Shown: positions 49,052 to 58,238, numbered from the stretch's first letter. The stretch is 64,000 nt of DNA from CATOSK01 sp034423195 (GCA_034423195.1 DAOUIZ010000023.1:62001-126000); one strand, 5' to 3'. The notes: generated by a model not told the origin, from the sequence alone. A program made the numbers and translations.

Positions 49052-50791
49052 TCAGGGGTTCCCGTCGACCTGGACGGTAACTATATCCACGCCGTGGAAC
49101 TTCTGGTGACGCACGGCTGAAGCGCGGTGGCGCAACAGCCGGAGGGAGAGGTCGTCGACCGTCGGCAGGGCGGCTTCGTCGGTCAGGAAGGCCAACTGGT
49201 CCTCGATGTTTTCCCCGCGCGCCGTGGCGACGAACTCCAGTTCCGCCCTGGTGGGCTGCAGCCGGGCGGCTATGACCAACCGCGCCCTGCCCAGGTCCCG
49301 GGCATCATCCTCGTTCAGCAGCAGCGTGGCGAGGGTCTCTTCCCCGGCTGAGCGCAGACGCGACGTGGAAGCTTCATTCCACGACAGCCGGGATGCGAGT
49401 CCGGCGAGAAATTCATCAACCTCCGGCAGGGAAGCCATGTCCAGCGCAACTTCCAGGCGGGCGCGGCGCGTACTGAAGGCTTCGAACAGGAGGGTCAGCC
49501 CAATGGCGACAACGGCTCCGATGGTGACGCCGCTGCCGAGGAGCGCCCCCAGGTCGTTTCCAAAGAGGTCGGCGGTGAGGGGGTGGCCGTGGAGGCCCAG
49601 GCCCAGGGCGCTGGCCAGGGCGACAATCACTATCCGCCGGAGGTCGAGACCCTCCCGCATGATCGTCTGAAGACCGTTGACGAAGAGGACGCCCATGGCC
49701 AGGACCAGGTAGGCGCCCATCACCGGTCCGGGAATCGCCAGCAGGAGGGCGGTGAACTTGGAGAAGAAGGCCAGCGTTATGATGACGGCCGCCACGCCGA
49801 CACCGACCCGGCGGGCAGCGACTCCGGTGAGATTGACCAGGGAAACACTGAGGGACGAAATCACCACCGTGGGCAAGGTGACGGTCAGGGCGGCAAGCAG
49901 CATTCCGATGCCGTTGACGCTGACCATGCCCTGGACCTGTCGGAAGTCTATGGCCCTCGGCCTGCGCCGGGACCCCTGCTGAATTGCCACTCCATCGCTG
50001 ATTGTCTTGAGGCTGAGCACCAGGGTTAGAATCGCAAAGGAGGGCAGCAGCGCCCAGAACTCCCTGCCCGGCGTGAGGTCGATGCTCAGGTCCGGCACGG
50101 CGGGAATGCCAAACCACCTGGCGACGAGAATCTGGTCCCCGTTGAGCAGACCGAACGGGGCGGCGGCGGCGCATCCGGCCAGGATGCTAACGAAGGGCGC
50201 GACCAGGCTCCAGCGTCCGCCGGCGCGCAGCATCATGATGACAGAAACCACCAGCGTCACCCCGCCGATGACCGGGCCGGCGGCGGCCGGGGCGGCGGCG
50301 GGAAGATCCCGCACGGTGTCGAAGGCAATGGGCAGAACGCTCACGGCGATCAGCATCGTCACCGTGCCGGAGACGGTCGGCGTGATGATCCGCCGGAGGG
50401 TGGGCAGCCACCAGGCGAGGGCCACCTGAATGACACTGCAAACCACCAGCAGGCTGGCGAAGGTTGCCGGACCGGCCGCGGAGATTGCCGCCACCATGAT
50501 GGCGATGAACATCGACCCGGGCCAGGAGAGGGCGATGTGGCCCGCTCCGAACCGCCCCAGTTGGGCCGACTGGGCCGCGGTGATTATCCCGGTGATGAGC
50601 ATACCGGCGAAGACGCCCCACGCCACGAAAGTATCGTCCAGCCCCGAGGAGCGAATCGCGACGGCGACGTACAGCACGGTGGGGGCGACTATGAGCAGCG
50701 CGCCCTGAAATCCTACGACGAGAGCTACCGAGGGAGGACAGGCCTCCTCGGGCTCAAAACGAATGGGCTGTTCCGAGTTGCCAGCAGACAA
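49052..50791 (-). CDS. NCS2-type nucleobase/xanthine permease with C-terminal ATPase-like domain
   Basis: A 579-residue protein. Residues 1 to about 440 hold some 12-14 helices in the order of uracil/xanthine permeases ('PPSVALVVGFQGALLIVAPTVLY', 'GHIALSWPGSMFIAIMVAA', 'VNGIGMLLAALTVTLPTVVISSLSVSLVNLTGVAARRVG'). The last 130 residues are soluble ('LEVALDMASLPEVDEFLAGLASRLSWNEASTSRLRSAGEETLATLLLNEDD... ARLVIAARLQPTRAELEFVATARGENIEDQLAFL'), resembling an anti-sigma/GHKL-like ATPase fold. Some bacterial NCS2 proteins carry this fusion. Start is TTG 50791. Confidence 0.82.
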   Translation of the reverse strand: MSAGNSEQPIRFEPEEACPPSVALVVGFQGALLIVAPTVLYVAVAIRSSGLDDTFVAWGVFAGMLITGIITAAQSAQLGRFGAGHIALSWPGSMFIAIMVAAISAAGPATFASLLVVCSVIQVALAWWLPTLRRIITPTVSGTVTMLIAVSVLPIAFDTVRDLPAAAPAAAGPVIGGVTLVVSVIMMLRAGGRWSLVAPFVSILAGCAAAAPFGLLNGDQILVARWFGIPAVPDLSIDLTPGREFWALLPSFAILTLVLSLKTISDGVAIQQGSRRRPRAIDFRQVQGMVSVNGIGMLLAALTVTLPTVVISSLSVSLVNLTGVAARRVGVGVAAVIITLAFFSKFTALLLAIPGPVMGAYLVLAMGVLFVNGLQTIMREGLDLRRIVIVALASALGLGLHGHPLTADLFGNDLGALLGSGVTIGAVVAIGLTLLFEAFSTRRARLEVALDMASLPEVDEFLAGLASRLSWNEASTSRLRSAGEETLATLLLNEDDARDLGRARLVIAARLQPTRAELEFVATARGENIEDQLAFLTDEAALPTVDDLSLRLLRHRASAVRHQKFHGVDIVTVQVDGNP

Positions 50792-50943
50792 TAGCCAACC
50801 TTTATTCCAGGTTGCCCAGCAAAGAGGGCTTCCAGGAAAGCCCGCCGGGGCAGGCCGATAATTTATGCCCGCTATACTATAACGGCAAACCCGGGAAGGC
50901 TGACAGGAAGGGTTGCGTCGTTGGTGGTGCAGCTCAAGGCCAA

Positions 50944-51042
50944 CGGGGGTGAGATTCCCGTTTTGCGACTCCGCCGCTGCCGCAAGGCAATTCGTCTCAG
51001 CGCCAGCGGTTGCCGCGCAGGGTTCGTGGCGGAATGACGGGA
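50944..51042. repeat. dispersed repeat family 2, copy C
   Basis: About 100 bp like 28741-28845 (GAGATTCCCGTTTTGCGACT at the front, GGAATGACGGGA at the end, an internal CCGCTGCCG.. CGCCAGCGG stem). The 16-bp MITE ends seen around copy A are not present here. The rest of the 50792-51257 gap holds no gene. Confidence 0.7.
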
Positions 51043-51257
51043 GAGTGTAATTGACGACATCCCCCGGGCAGACTGCTGTTAGTCTCCAGAGCGGAGTTGA
51101 GGCGTTTAGGGGTTAATGGGCTTAGCCGCGGGATGAGGTGGTGGAGGTGAGGGGAATACAACCACCAGACATACAAACATAAAAGACGTCCTACCGAGAA
51201 CCTCTCTACAAGTTATCCCACATTTTGTACCACATTAATCAATCACAGGAACTGTAG

Positions 51258-52220
51258 TTAAATGCGGCTGCTCCGAGGCCTCCGGGGCGTTGCCGCAGAA
51301 TACCCAACCGCATCGGACCAACTCCGCAAGGGAAAACTGGGATCACCTTCTTGCCCCGGCAACCATCCGTGTTCGACTGTCCGAGGGTCGAAGTAGTTGC
51401 GTCTAATCACCCATCCATCGAGGTAGGTCTGCAGCACGTCATGTCTCTTAGTCCGGTTGAATCTGCGCGCTGTCTGTTCCAAGGATTTTACGAAGTTCTC
51501 CTCTGCCTCTTCTGCCTCGCTCTTCTCGTCCTCGGGGTGTAGCCTTGGCAGGGGACTGGCCAGGGCGGCCCTCCTAAGTTCCTTCCTGAATCCCTCCAGC
51601 ACCAACCAGTCCGGAACAGACCGCCGCTTCCACCGACGGTTAGGCCTGACGTACTGGTACGTCAGACGGCGACATCCCCGGATTGCAGAGACTCTGCCCT
51701 TCTTGACGGCATCTCGGGCACTGCTCTCGAGGTCTCCACGACCCACACAGGATCCGAGGACGTGGCCAGTCTTTTCATCCTTGACCACCCACCAAGTGCG
51801 GCCCCGTTCAAGGATGACTATATAAACCCTCCAATCCGTCCCCTGGCCTAATTTCCCTTGTGTCGCCGACACCGCCGCTCGCGTGTAGTCATGTATCCAC
51901 GACCGGACCGTCTGGGGAGTCATGGGTATACCGGACATTAGCGACACGAAATCCGCCGTCCGCTTGAAAGACCATCCTTCGTAAAAGACTCCCAACGCAC
52001 GGGCAATCATTTGTGGCGGAAAGGAACGGCCGCTTGCTCGACCGGCGCGATGCTTCCTCCCACAACCCCGGCAGAGGAGGCGCTGGACTCCGCGGTCACG
52101 CCCGCACCGGACGACGTGACCCGAGCCACAACTAGGGCAGGATGTTTTCGGCAGCACTTCACCTCTTTCAGGTGGGTCGATCCAGTGTGCCGGGATACCC
52201 GGCCCAACTCCAAGAATCAC
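51258..52220 (-). CDS. divergent zinc-ribbon transposase-like protein
   Basis: A 320-residue protein: an N-terminal zinc ribbon ('CPSCGSGHVVRCGRDRGVQRLLCRGCGRK', about residues 28-56), a helix-turn-helix ('SFKRTADFVSLMSGIPMTPQTVRSWIHDY') and a DDE-like region ('VVKDEKTGHVLGSCVGRGDLESSARDAVKKGR' ... 'FVKSLEQTARRFNRTKRHDVLQTYLDGWVIRRNYFDP'). The order matches IS6/IS1-like or archaeal DDE transposases, but the first catalytic Asp ('WxVDET') is replaced by 'TDWRVYIV'. It may be inactive or domesticated. No flanking inverted repeats were found. Start GTG 52220 is tentative. Confidence 0.65.
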   Translation of the reverse strand: MILGVGPGIPAHWIDPPERGEVLPKTSCPSCGSGHVVRCGRDRGVQRLLCRGCGRKHRAGRASGRSFPPQMIARALGVFYEGWSFKRTADFVSLMSGIPMTPQTVRSWIHDYTRAAVSATQGKLGQGTDWRVYIVILERGRTWWVVKDEKTGHVLGSCVGRGDLESSARDAVKKGRVSAIRGCRRLTYQYVRPNRRWKRRSVPDWLVLEGFRKELRRAALASPLPRLHPEDEKSEAEEAEENFVKSLEQTARRFNRTKRHDVLQTYLDGWVIRRNYFDPRTVEHGWLPGQEGDPSFPLRSWSDAVGYSAATPRRPRSSRI

Positions 52221-52244
52221 CGAAAATATAACCCGAAACTAGAT

Positions 52245-52256
52245 GAATTGCAATTC
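52245..52256. other. 12-bp perfect palindrome
   Basis: GAATTGCAATTC, 24 bp upstream of the transposase-like start; possibly an operator. The remaining 52221-52475 holds no gene that I can support. Confidence 0.3.
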
Positions 52257-52475
52257 CTGTTTGGACCCCTCAATGGGCCAGAAAAAGGTGGGTAGCGGGA
52301 GGCTTTCGGAAGACTTTCTTGCCATTTTGAGCACGAATTGGCCCGATTTTCATGCAAAACTCTGGCGCACTTTTTTCTCCCACACTGGACGTGTCGGGCC
52401 CCGGTGATGCCACGTTCCGTCTCCCCGGAAGCTCCGGGCCCGGACAAGACTAAACACCTTCGGAGGTGAATTGCT

Positions 52476-52688
52476 TTGAAGTACGACCGTTTGTTGCGGC
52501 TACCCGAAGTGATGCTCAGGGTCGGCCTTAGCAAAAGCACAATTTACTCGCTGATGGACCGAGGTGAGTTCCCAGCTCAAGTGCTTCTGGGGAGGAGAGC
52601 GGTTGGATGGTGGGAGAGCCAGATCGAAGAGTGGAAAGCTGCCCGTCCACTAGCGCGCCAATCTTCCCATAGGAAGGAACACCCGTAA
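52476..52688 (+). CDS. AlpA-family helix-turn-helix excisionase/regulator
   Basis: A 70-residue protein: 'LLRLPEVMLRVGLSKSTIYSLMDRGEFPAQVLLGRRAVGWWESQIEEWKAARP' is the winged-HTH of AlpA/MerR-type phage regulators. The TTG start at 52476 has GGAGGTGA six bases upstream. It heads the replication cassette and probably controls excision or the primase gene. No integrase is nearby. Confidence 0.88.
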   Translation: MKYDRLLRLPEVMLRVGLSKSTIYSLMDRGEFPAQVLLGRRAVGWWESQIEEWKAARPLARQSSHRKEHP

Positions 52689-53032
52689 TGGATCCCCTGA
52701 ACGTGTTGCTAGAACTCGCGTGGAGCAGGAAACATGACGGGACCGACCTGTCTACGATGTCCCCTCTCTCGTCCCCGACGCAGGGAGCCGTTCCTGACGG
52801 CATTGGGAGCTGCTGTCAGAAGCCGCGGCCGCGGGGCGGGCAGGTTATCCCCGGAGCCTCTCGCGCCGAGATGTTCAGCAAGAACTATACGTGCATCCGA
52901 CTGCCCGCGAGGGGAACTGGAACAGAGAAACAAGATCAATGTAGGGCGAATGAACTCGCCCAGCGGCTGGACCCCGCTGGACGAGAAGCCCCCGGGAGAG
53001 CGAGCACCCATGGGACACAGTGCAGAGTATAA
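52688..53032 (+). CDS. possible small ORF between alpA and primase (doubtful)
   Basis: Its ATG overlaps the AlpA stop as TAATG and AGGAAGG lies ten bases upstream, so translation can start here. The 114-residue product ('MDPLNVLLELAWSRKHDGTDLSTM...') matches nothing known and overlaps the primase start by about 20 bp. It may be a leader peptide coupling translation to the primase. Confidence 0.3.
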   Translation: MDPLNVLLELAWSRKHDGTDLSTMSPLSSPTQGAVPDGIGSCCQKPRPRGGQVIPGASRAEMFSKNYTCIRLPARGTGTEKQDQCRANELAQRLDPAGREAPGRASTHGTQCRV

Positions 53033-55595
53033 CAGCAAACAAAACACCGGCGATCAGACTGTAAACACGACGACCCAGGTGGAGAGTCAAGCCTCGGTTC
53101 AGGGTGAGCAAGCCCCGGAGGCCGAGGGTGACGAGATTCGGACGCAAGCCCCCGATTCGCCCGCCCACCCCTCCGACGACCCTGGCTGGGCCCCAAGGGT
53201 GACGCAAATGCCCTCGCGGGAAGACCTCGAGGGGCTCTACCGGACCGGCTGTCACTTCCTCCCCGTCTGGGGAAAGGACCAACCTGCTGCCTCCGGTTGG
53301 CAACGGTCCAGAGCAACTCCCGACGAAATCCTGGCTCACCTCGCCCTAGGGCCTGATAGCCTGGGTCGCCACCCTCAGCTGGCGATGAAGCCCATGGGGT
53401 GCGAAATGGTCGTCGTGGACATCGACGCAAAGTCGGAATCCGAACTGGCCAGGCTGACCGCCGATACTGTCCGAGCGTGTGGCGACCTCGTCCTCGTCCT
53501 ACCGAGCCGGAAGCCTTGGGGGAGGCACCTCTACTACTACGCGGTCCCCGAGGAATGCCGATACTCGGAGCATGACGGTGGAGGCTATCCTAACGGCAAG
53601 CTTTTTGCGCACAAAGAGGGCGACGTCCGCGGCACCAGCGGCTACATCATCCTCTGGAACCCAGCGGACGGCGTCCCGAAGCTGAGGGAGGCCGTCCTAG
53701 CCCGGAGTCCGGAATCCCCGGTTCTCACGCCGGCTACGCTGGATACGCTCCGGAACAGAAATCTCGGGGAGGCCTCCGGGCCTTCCAGTACCGGGGACAA
53801 AGGTCGGCGGGACGCCACCACCTACCGGGGCGGTCGCGGTCATAACGCCCGCGTCAAAACCGTGCGCGACGCCGTGGAGGGGTCCCGAAACGACACGCTT
53901 TACCAGATGCTTATCCGCGCCCATGCAGCTGGCGAGTCGGACATGACCGACTACGCTGAGGCCGCCCGGAGCACCGGGCTGGGCGAGGACGAGATCCGGA
54001 CCACGCTGGACAGTGCCGCAAAGAGCCGCGCCGCGGCAGGGGCCACCGCAGCCGGCGATCCCGGGGGCGGGGAAGGGGCGGTCACGCTGGAATCGCTGAC
54101 TCGTGCCTCTCGAGAAAACTCCACGGAAGCGGCAAGCGCCTTCCGGTTCTTGGTGGACCATTCCCACAGACTGGTGGTCGCATACGATCCTGATGACCGG
54201 GACCCCGCCGAGGTCTACGCCTACACCACCCAGGGCACCCTTAGCGTTGGCCCCCTGGAGGGGATGCTGCTGGAGACCAGCCGCAATCACATGGCCCAGG
54301 TCAAGGCGCTACCGAAGAACGAGCCAGGGAGGCAGGAAATCGTCCGACATGCCCAGAAGAGCGATGATGCCCGCCGCTTGTCGGCGGTGATAACCAACAT
54401 CCGCGGGGCCATAGACCTGCTCCGGAAGCTAGACCTGCTCCCCGAAAACCTGGTCATCAAGAGGCGCCGCGACATCAACTCGCACCTGCGGTACATGGGA
54501 GCCCCCAACGGTGTAATAGACCTGCACGCCGGGAAGTTGTTGCCCGCGGACGAGGCCCGGGCGACGTTCACGGCGGCGCAGATCCCCGATGATTATGACC
54601 CGCAAGCCACCCATCCCGACGTGGATGTGATCATGCCGGAGGACCCTACGTCCCCTGAAATGGCGTGGTGGTACAAGGCCCGCGGGCGTATGTTTATCTG
54701 CCCGCCCACCAAGCAGTTCGTCGTCATGCTCACACCTCCCCACTCTGGCAAGACCGTCTGGTCCAACTGCGACCAGGACGCTTTCGGCCCGTCCTACGTT
54801 AACATCATTCGGCCCCAGACCCTCCAGCGGAGCGATTTTTCCGGGCCGACCAGCTACAACGACGGGTTGGCGAAATTCGGGGGTGGGATGCGAGTCCTCT
54901 ATCAACCGGAATGCAAGGGCGACCAGGATCTCGGGCTGATCAACCTGGTAACCGGTGGTGACCGGGGTTTCCCGGTCCGCCGGATCAAGCAGGCAGAGGA
55001 GATGATGCTGTCGACTGCCCATCTGGTTCAACAGTCCAATCTACCGCGGGAAGGGGCTCCTGACCTTCGGTTTGGAATCACCAGCACCAGCGACGACGAC
55101 GAGGTCCAGGCCTTCAAGGAGCGGATGCACCTGCTGCCGATGCCCGTCATCCCTGAGGACCAGCGCAATCCGGCCTACCTGGAGATTTCCGCCACCAACA
55201 CGCCCGGGAGCAAGGCCTTCCGGCAGGCCTGGGTGGCCCGGACGGTCCGCCAGTGTGTAGCCATGGCCGACCTCCCCTGGCCGGAGCGGCTGGAGTCCCA
55301 GTCCCAGGCCATGGACGAACTGCGGCGCAGGGAGTCGGACCCCTGGGTGACCGAGTGGCTGGAAAACCTCCTCGTGAAAGACTCCGGAGCAGAGGTCAAC
55401 TCCAGGGAGATCTACGAGTCCTATGAGCAGTGGCACGAGGATAACGGGGGTCAAAAGCAGACCAAGCGCACCGTCACCGCCGCGGTAACCAAACGATACG
55501 GACCGAGCCACGAATCCAAGAAGGTGCCTTCGTCAGGGGGGCGGCGCACTAACGCCGTGGTGTGGCACGGACTTCGGTTCCGGGGCGAGGACTGA
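53010..55595 (+). CDS. primase-polymerase/SF3 helicase replication protein
   Basis: An 861-residue protein of the plasmid/phage-satellite primase-helicase type. The N-terminal Prim-Pol region has 'GCEMVVVDIDAKSESE' (catalytic DxD) and 'KPWGRHLYYY' (the His of the active site). The C-terminal region resembles D5-type SF3 helicase: 'TKQFVVMLTPPHSGKTVWSN' as P-loop, lacking the usual first Gly, 'FGGGMRVLYQPECKGDQDLGLINLVTGGD' as motif B/C, and a final helical module ('LENLLVKDSGAEVNSREIYESYEQWHEDNG'). The ATG at 53010 is the likely start; the frame is open upstream but low in protein character. Confidence 0.85.
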   Translation: MGHSAEYNSKQNTGDQTVNTTTQVESQASVQGEQAPEAEGDEIRTQAPDSPAHPSDDPGWAPRVTQMPSREDLEGLYRTGCHFLPVWGKDQPAASGWQRSRATPDEILAHLALGPDSLGRHPQLAMKPMGCEMVVVDIDAKSESELARLTADTVRACGDLVLVLPSRKPWGRHLYYYAVPEECRYSEHDGGGYPNGKLFAHKEGDVRGTSGYIILWNPADGVPKLREAVLARSPESPVLTPATLDTLRNRNLGEASGPSSTGDKGRRDATTYRGGRGHNARVKTVRDAVEGSRNDTLYQMLIRAHAAGESDMTDYAEAARSTGLGEDEIRTTLDSAAKSRAAAGATAAGDPGGGEGAVTLESLTRASRENSTEAASAFRFLVDHSHRLVVAYDPDDRDPAEVYAYTTQGTLSVGPLEGMLLETSRNHMAQVKALPKNEPGRQEIVRHAQKSDDARRLSAVITNIRGAIDLLRKLDLLPENLVIKRRRDINSHLRYMGAPNGVIDLHAGKLLPADEARATFTAAQIPDDYDPQATHPDVDVIMPEDPTSPEMAWWYKARGRMFICPPTKQFVVMLTPPHSGKTVWSNCDQDAFGPSYVNIIRPQTLQRSDFSGPTSYNDGLAKFGGGMRVLYQPECKGDQDLGLINLVTGGDRGFPVRRIKQAEEMMLSTAHLVQQSNLPREGAPDLRFGITSTSDDDEVQAFKERMHLLPMPVIPEDQRNPAYLEISATNTPGSKAFRQAWVARTVRQCVAMADLPWPERLESQSQAMDELRRRESDPWVTEWLENLLVKDSGAEVNSREIYESYEQWHEDNGGQKQTKRTVTAAVTKRYGPSHESKKVPSSGGRRTNAVVWHGLRFRGED

Positions 55596-55617
55596 GGTGG
55601 CCGGTGGCAGGGAGGTC

Positions 55618-55821
55618 GTGTCCCTTTTGTCCCCTATGTCCTCTATTTGGCCCATGGTTTCGCTCGGCATGGGGGGCAGCCAGAGACGGGCGCCCCCCAG
55701 ATGAGGCAGGTTGCCTCGTTCTCGCCGCGCGCAGGCGCGCGGGTAAAACTGTCGAAGATGCTCCCTACCCTTGGGCCGAAACGGTGCCGGATGAAGGGGA
55801 CAAAGGGGACAAAAGGGACAC
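55618..55821. other. 204-bp multi-hairpin segment enclosed by an 18-bp inverted repeat
   Basis: Outer arms 55618-55641 and 55798-55821 match as inverted repeats (18 of 18 bp next to the ends, then partial). Between them lie three consecutive perfect hairpins: GGGGGGC/GCCCCCC (55671-55677, 55692-55698), GAGGCA/TGCCTC (55703-55708, 55712-55717) and CCGCGCGC/GCGCGCGG (55725-55732, 55735-55742). No protein-like frame crosses it. It lies between the primase and AAA-ATPase genes; a replication origin or structured RNA is possible. Confidence 0.65.
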
Positions 55822-55924
55822 CCCGACGAAAGAAACCAACCCCGGTACACCTTCCTGGGCACAGCAACGACCACGGGGTGTTACTGGGCAAGTTCAGTCA
55901 AGTTCAGTAAGGAGGAGGAAGACC

Positions 55925-57115
55925 ATGACAGAAAACCGCCCCATGCAGATCGAGGGAATTGAGATCACGAACTACCGGCAGTTCCGGCACGTGGAGTTCA
56001 CCAACCTGCCGCCGATGACGGTGCTAGTCGGGGCCAACGGCGCTGGAAAGTCCACCCTGCTTGATGTCTTCGCATTCTTGAAGGACGCGTTGTCCGAGAA
56101 CGTGGCAGCGGCGGTGGCGAGGCGCGGCGGGTTCAGCGAGCTGGTCAGCCGGGACCAGCACGGGCCCATTCAGATCACCATCAAGTTTCGGAGGAGCGAG
56201 GGACGGGTTGTCACCTACCTCCTCCGGGTTGGACTGGAGAAGGGCAGGGCCGCAGTTCTCCGCGAGGTGTTGACCTACAGCCTCGGGCAGACCGCCCCGC
56301 CCTGGAGGATTGTGGACTTCACCAAGGGCGAGGGCCACGCCATCACCAACGAATCGGCCTACGGGCAACAAGGCGCGGTCGAGGAACGCCGGGACTATGC
56401 ACTGGAAGACTCCAGCATCCTGGCCATCAAGGGCTTGGGCCAGTTCCACGAGTTCCGCCTAGCCTCCGAGCTTCGCAGCCTCATCGAGCGGTGGCATATA
56501 TCGAATCTCCAGGTACCTGACGTCCGGGGGAGCATCGACGACGGGTACGACGAGCACCTGTCGCCCCGGGGTGAAAACGCCGCCCTCGTGGCCCAGTACC
56601 TCCACCAGAGCTATCCGGATATCTTCGACCAGGTGCTGAGGGCTATGAACAGCTTTGTCCCCGGCATAAGCGCCGTGGAGCCCACCCCCACCGGAGACGG
56701 CCGGCTGGCCTTGCGCTTCCGAGACCAGGCCTTCGAACGGCCCTTCGTGGGGCGGCACGTCTCCGATGGGACCGTCAGGATGTTCGCCTACCTGCTGCTG
56801 CTCCAAGACCCGAAGCCCCACCCACTGCTGGCGGTGCAAGAGCCCGAGAACCAGCTCTATCCACAGATACTATGGAACCTGGCCAAGGAGTTGCGGACCT
56901 ACGCCAAGCGGGGCGGGCAGGTCTTCGTGACCACCCATTCGCCCGAGTTCCTAGACAACGTTGACGAGGACGAAGTCTTCTACATCGTGAAGGAGAACGG
57001 TTTCAGCACGTTCGTGCGGCCCAACGACAGCGAACACCCCACGGAACTGGATAACGGGGGCGAGGCACCAGAAAGCTCTTGGCGTCAGGGAAGGTTCGAC
57101 GAGATACTAAAATAG
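55925..57115 (+). CDS. AAA family ATPase (RecF/OLD-like, AAA_21)
   Basis: A 396-residue ABC-type ATPase: 'IEITNYRQFRHVEFTNLPPMTVLVGANGAGKSTLLDVFAFL' (Walker A), 'VSDGTVRMFAYLLLLQDPKPHPLLAVQEPENQLYPQILWNL' (signature and Walker B) and 'QVFVTTHSPEFLDNVDEDEVFYI' (switch His). No TOPRIM nuclease domain is attached and no partner nuclease follows directly. Such stand-alone ATPases occur in defence systems and mobile elements. The ATG at 55925 follows AGGAGGAGGAAG. The frame is open from 55562 but that part spans the hairpin segment. Confidence 0.88.
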   Translation: MTENRPMQIEGIEITNYRQFRHVEFTNLPPMTVLVGANGAGKSTLLDVFAFLKDALSENVAAAVARRGGFSELVSRDQHGPIQITIKFRRSEGRVVTYLLRVGLEKGRAAVLREVLTYSLGQTAPPWRIVDFTKGEGHAITNESAYGQQGAVEERRDYALEDSSILAIKGLGQFHEFRLASELRSLIERWHISNLQVPDVRGSIDDGYDEHLSPRGENAALVAQYLHQSYPDIFDQVLRAMNSFVPGISAVEPTPTGDGRLALRFRDQAFERPFVGRHVSDGTVRMFAYLLLLQDPKPHPLLAVQEPENQLYPQILWNLAKELRTYAKRGGQVFVTTHSPEFLDNVDEDEVFYIVKENGFSTFVRPNDSEHPTELDNGGEAPESSWRQGRFDEILK

Positions 57116-58000
57116 CGGCCCGAGTAATTCTGCTCCAGCCTGAGGGCTGGAAGGCGGCACGGGTCGTAGCCCCGCCGATACGGTCATCTGCGGGTTTTTG
57201 AACCCCACCTGGCAGACCCACATCCAGGCCATCCTCACGGCCTGGGGCGAACGGGCAAAGATCTGTTCGTTCAATGCCCAGTTCTCCAATGGCCCGGGTG
57301 AACTGGGTGGGACCCACGGGCTGGGTGATGTGCCGGTGCTTGCCGTTGAACTTGAACACGCCGTGGCGATCGCCGTAGATGTCGAGGGGGATGCCATAGC
57401 TGCGAATGACACCCTCCATCAGCAGGAAGTAGCCCCGGGTGTCCCCCTCGGGCCGGCCGAGAGCATTGACCACCGTGCCGGTGGCGTCGTCCACCGCCAG
57501 CCACAGGACAAACCGTGGCCCTCTGTCCTAGAGCCAGGGTGATGGCTGCCGTCAATCTGCGGGAGCATTCCCTCCTGGGGCATAAATTCCCCTCGCACCG
57601 TGTGCTTGCGGGGCCGATGGGCGCTGGCGCTGGTCAGTTCATGGTAGTTGAGTAGACGGGTTACCGTCTGGAGGCCCAGTTGAATTCCTTCCCGCTCTGC
57701 CAGGACCTCGGTCAGGTGGCTGTGGTTGAAGCCGGCGTGTTTCTCGCTGGCCGGGATGACCGCCGCGGCAGCGATCTCTTTGGGAACGGCGTTCCATGGC
57801 TTGCGGCCCCGGTTACCGTGGACCGGTGGGGGCGCTCCTTCCCTCCGGTAGGCCGCCAGAACTCGCCGGACCTGGTGTTCACCGACCCCAGAATCGCCGC
57901 GGCCTGAGCTCTGGGCGGTTGGCATCCCTACGCGCTGTTGAGTATCTGGAGTCCGGCTCGCTCTGGTTGGTTCTATATCACGCCCTTCATATGCGGACAT
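57107..58000 (-). pseudogene. decayed ISNCY/IS481-like transposase
   Basis: The minus strand from about 58000 reads an HTH part ('GEHQVRRVLAAYRREGAPPPVHGNRGRKP'), then 'HLTEVLAEREGIQLGLQTVTRLLNYHELTSASAHRPRKHTVRGEFMPQEGMLPQIDGSHH'. Near 57500 the frame shifts and continues 'MDDATGTVVNALGRPEGDTRGYFLLMEGVIRSYGIPLDIYGDRHGVFKFNGKHRHITQPVGPTQFTRAIGELGIE', and near 57270 it shifts again to 'QIFARSPQAV'. The C-terminal third is missing. At least two frameshifts make it inactive. No clear terminal repeats seen. Confidence 0.8.
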
Positions 58001-58238
58001 TTCCTCTGAGCAATTTTCTGCCGACAAAATCCCAGAGCATTGAGAAGCCGACAGATCGAATTTTGCGCGGATCCACGCTCGTGGGCAGAACGCCATGCCA
58101 TTCCCTTACTGATGACGCAAATCTAATCCGTCATCAACATGGTGAGACCCTCTTCGGACCCAGGCGTTGACGGCCCACGGGTTTCCCTCGGGGCTGGATT
58201 GCCTTGTTTGCCCTTCTAGCCGGTAGTACACTCATCCT

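Noticed and set aside
52734..53009. N-terminal extension of the primase
   Set aside because: Arg/Pro/Cys-rich and without domain character; an ATG at 53010 precedes the first conserved part.
55618..55821. Retron msr-msd or group II intron as the source of the hairpins
   Set aside because: No reverse transcriptase gene lies anywhere near.
58170..58238. Inverted repeats as IS ends for the decayed transposase
   Set aside because: No matching repeat was found on the other side near 57.1 kb, so element borders cannot be given.
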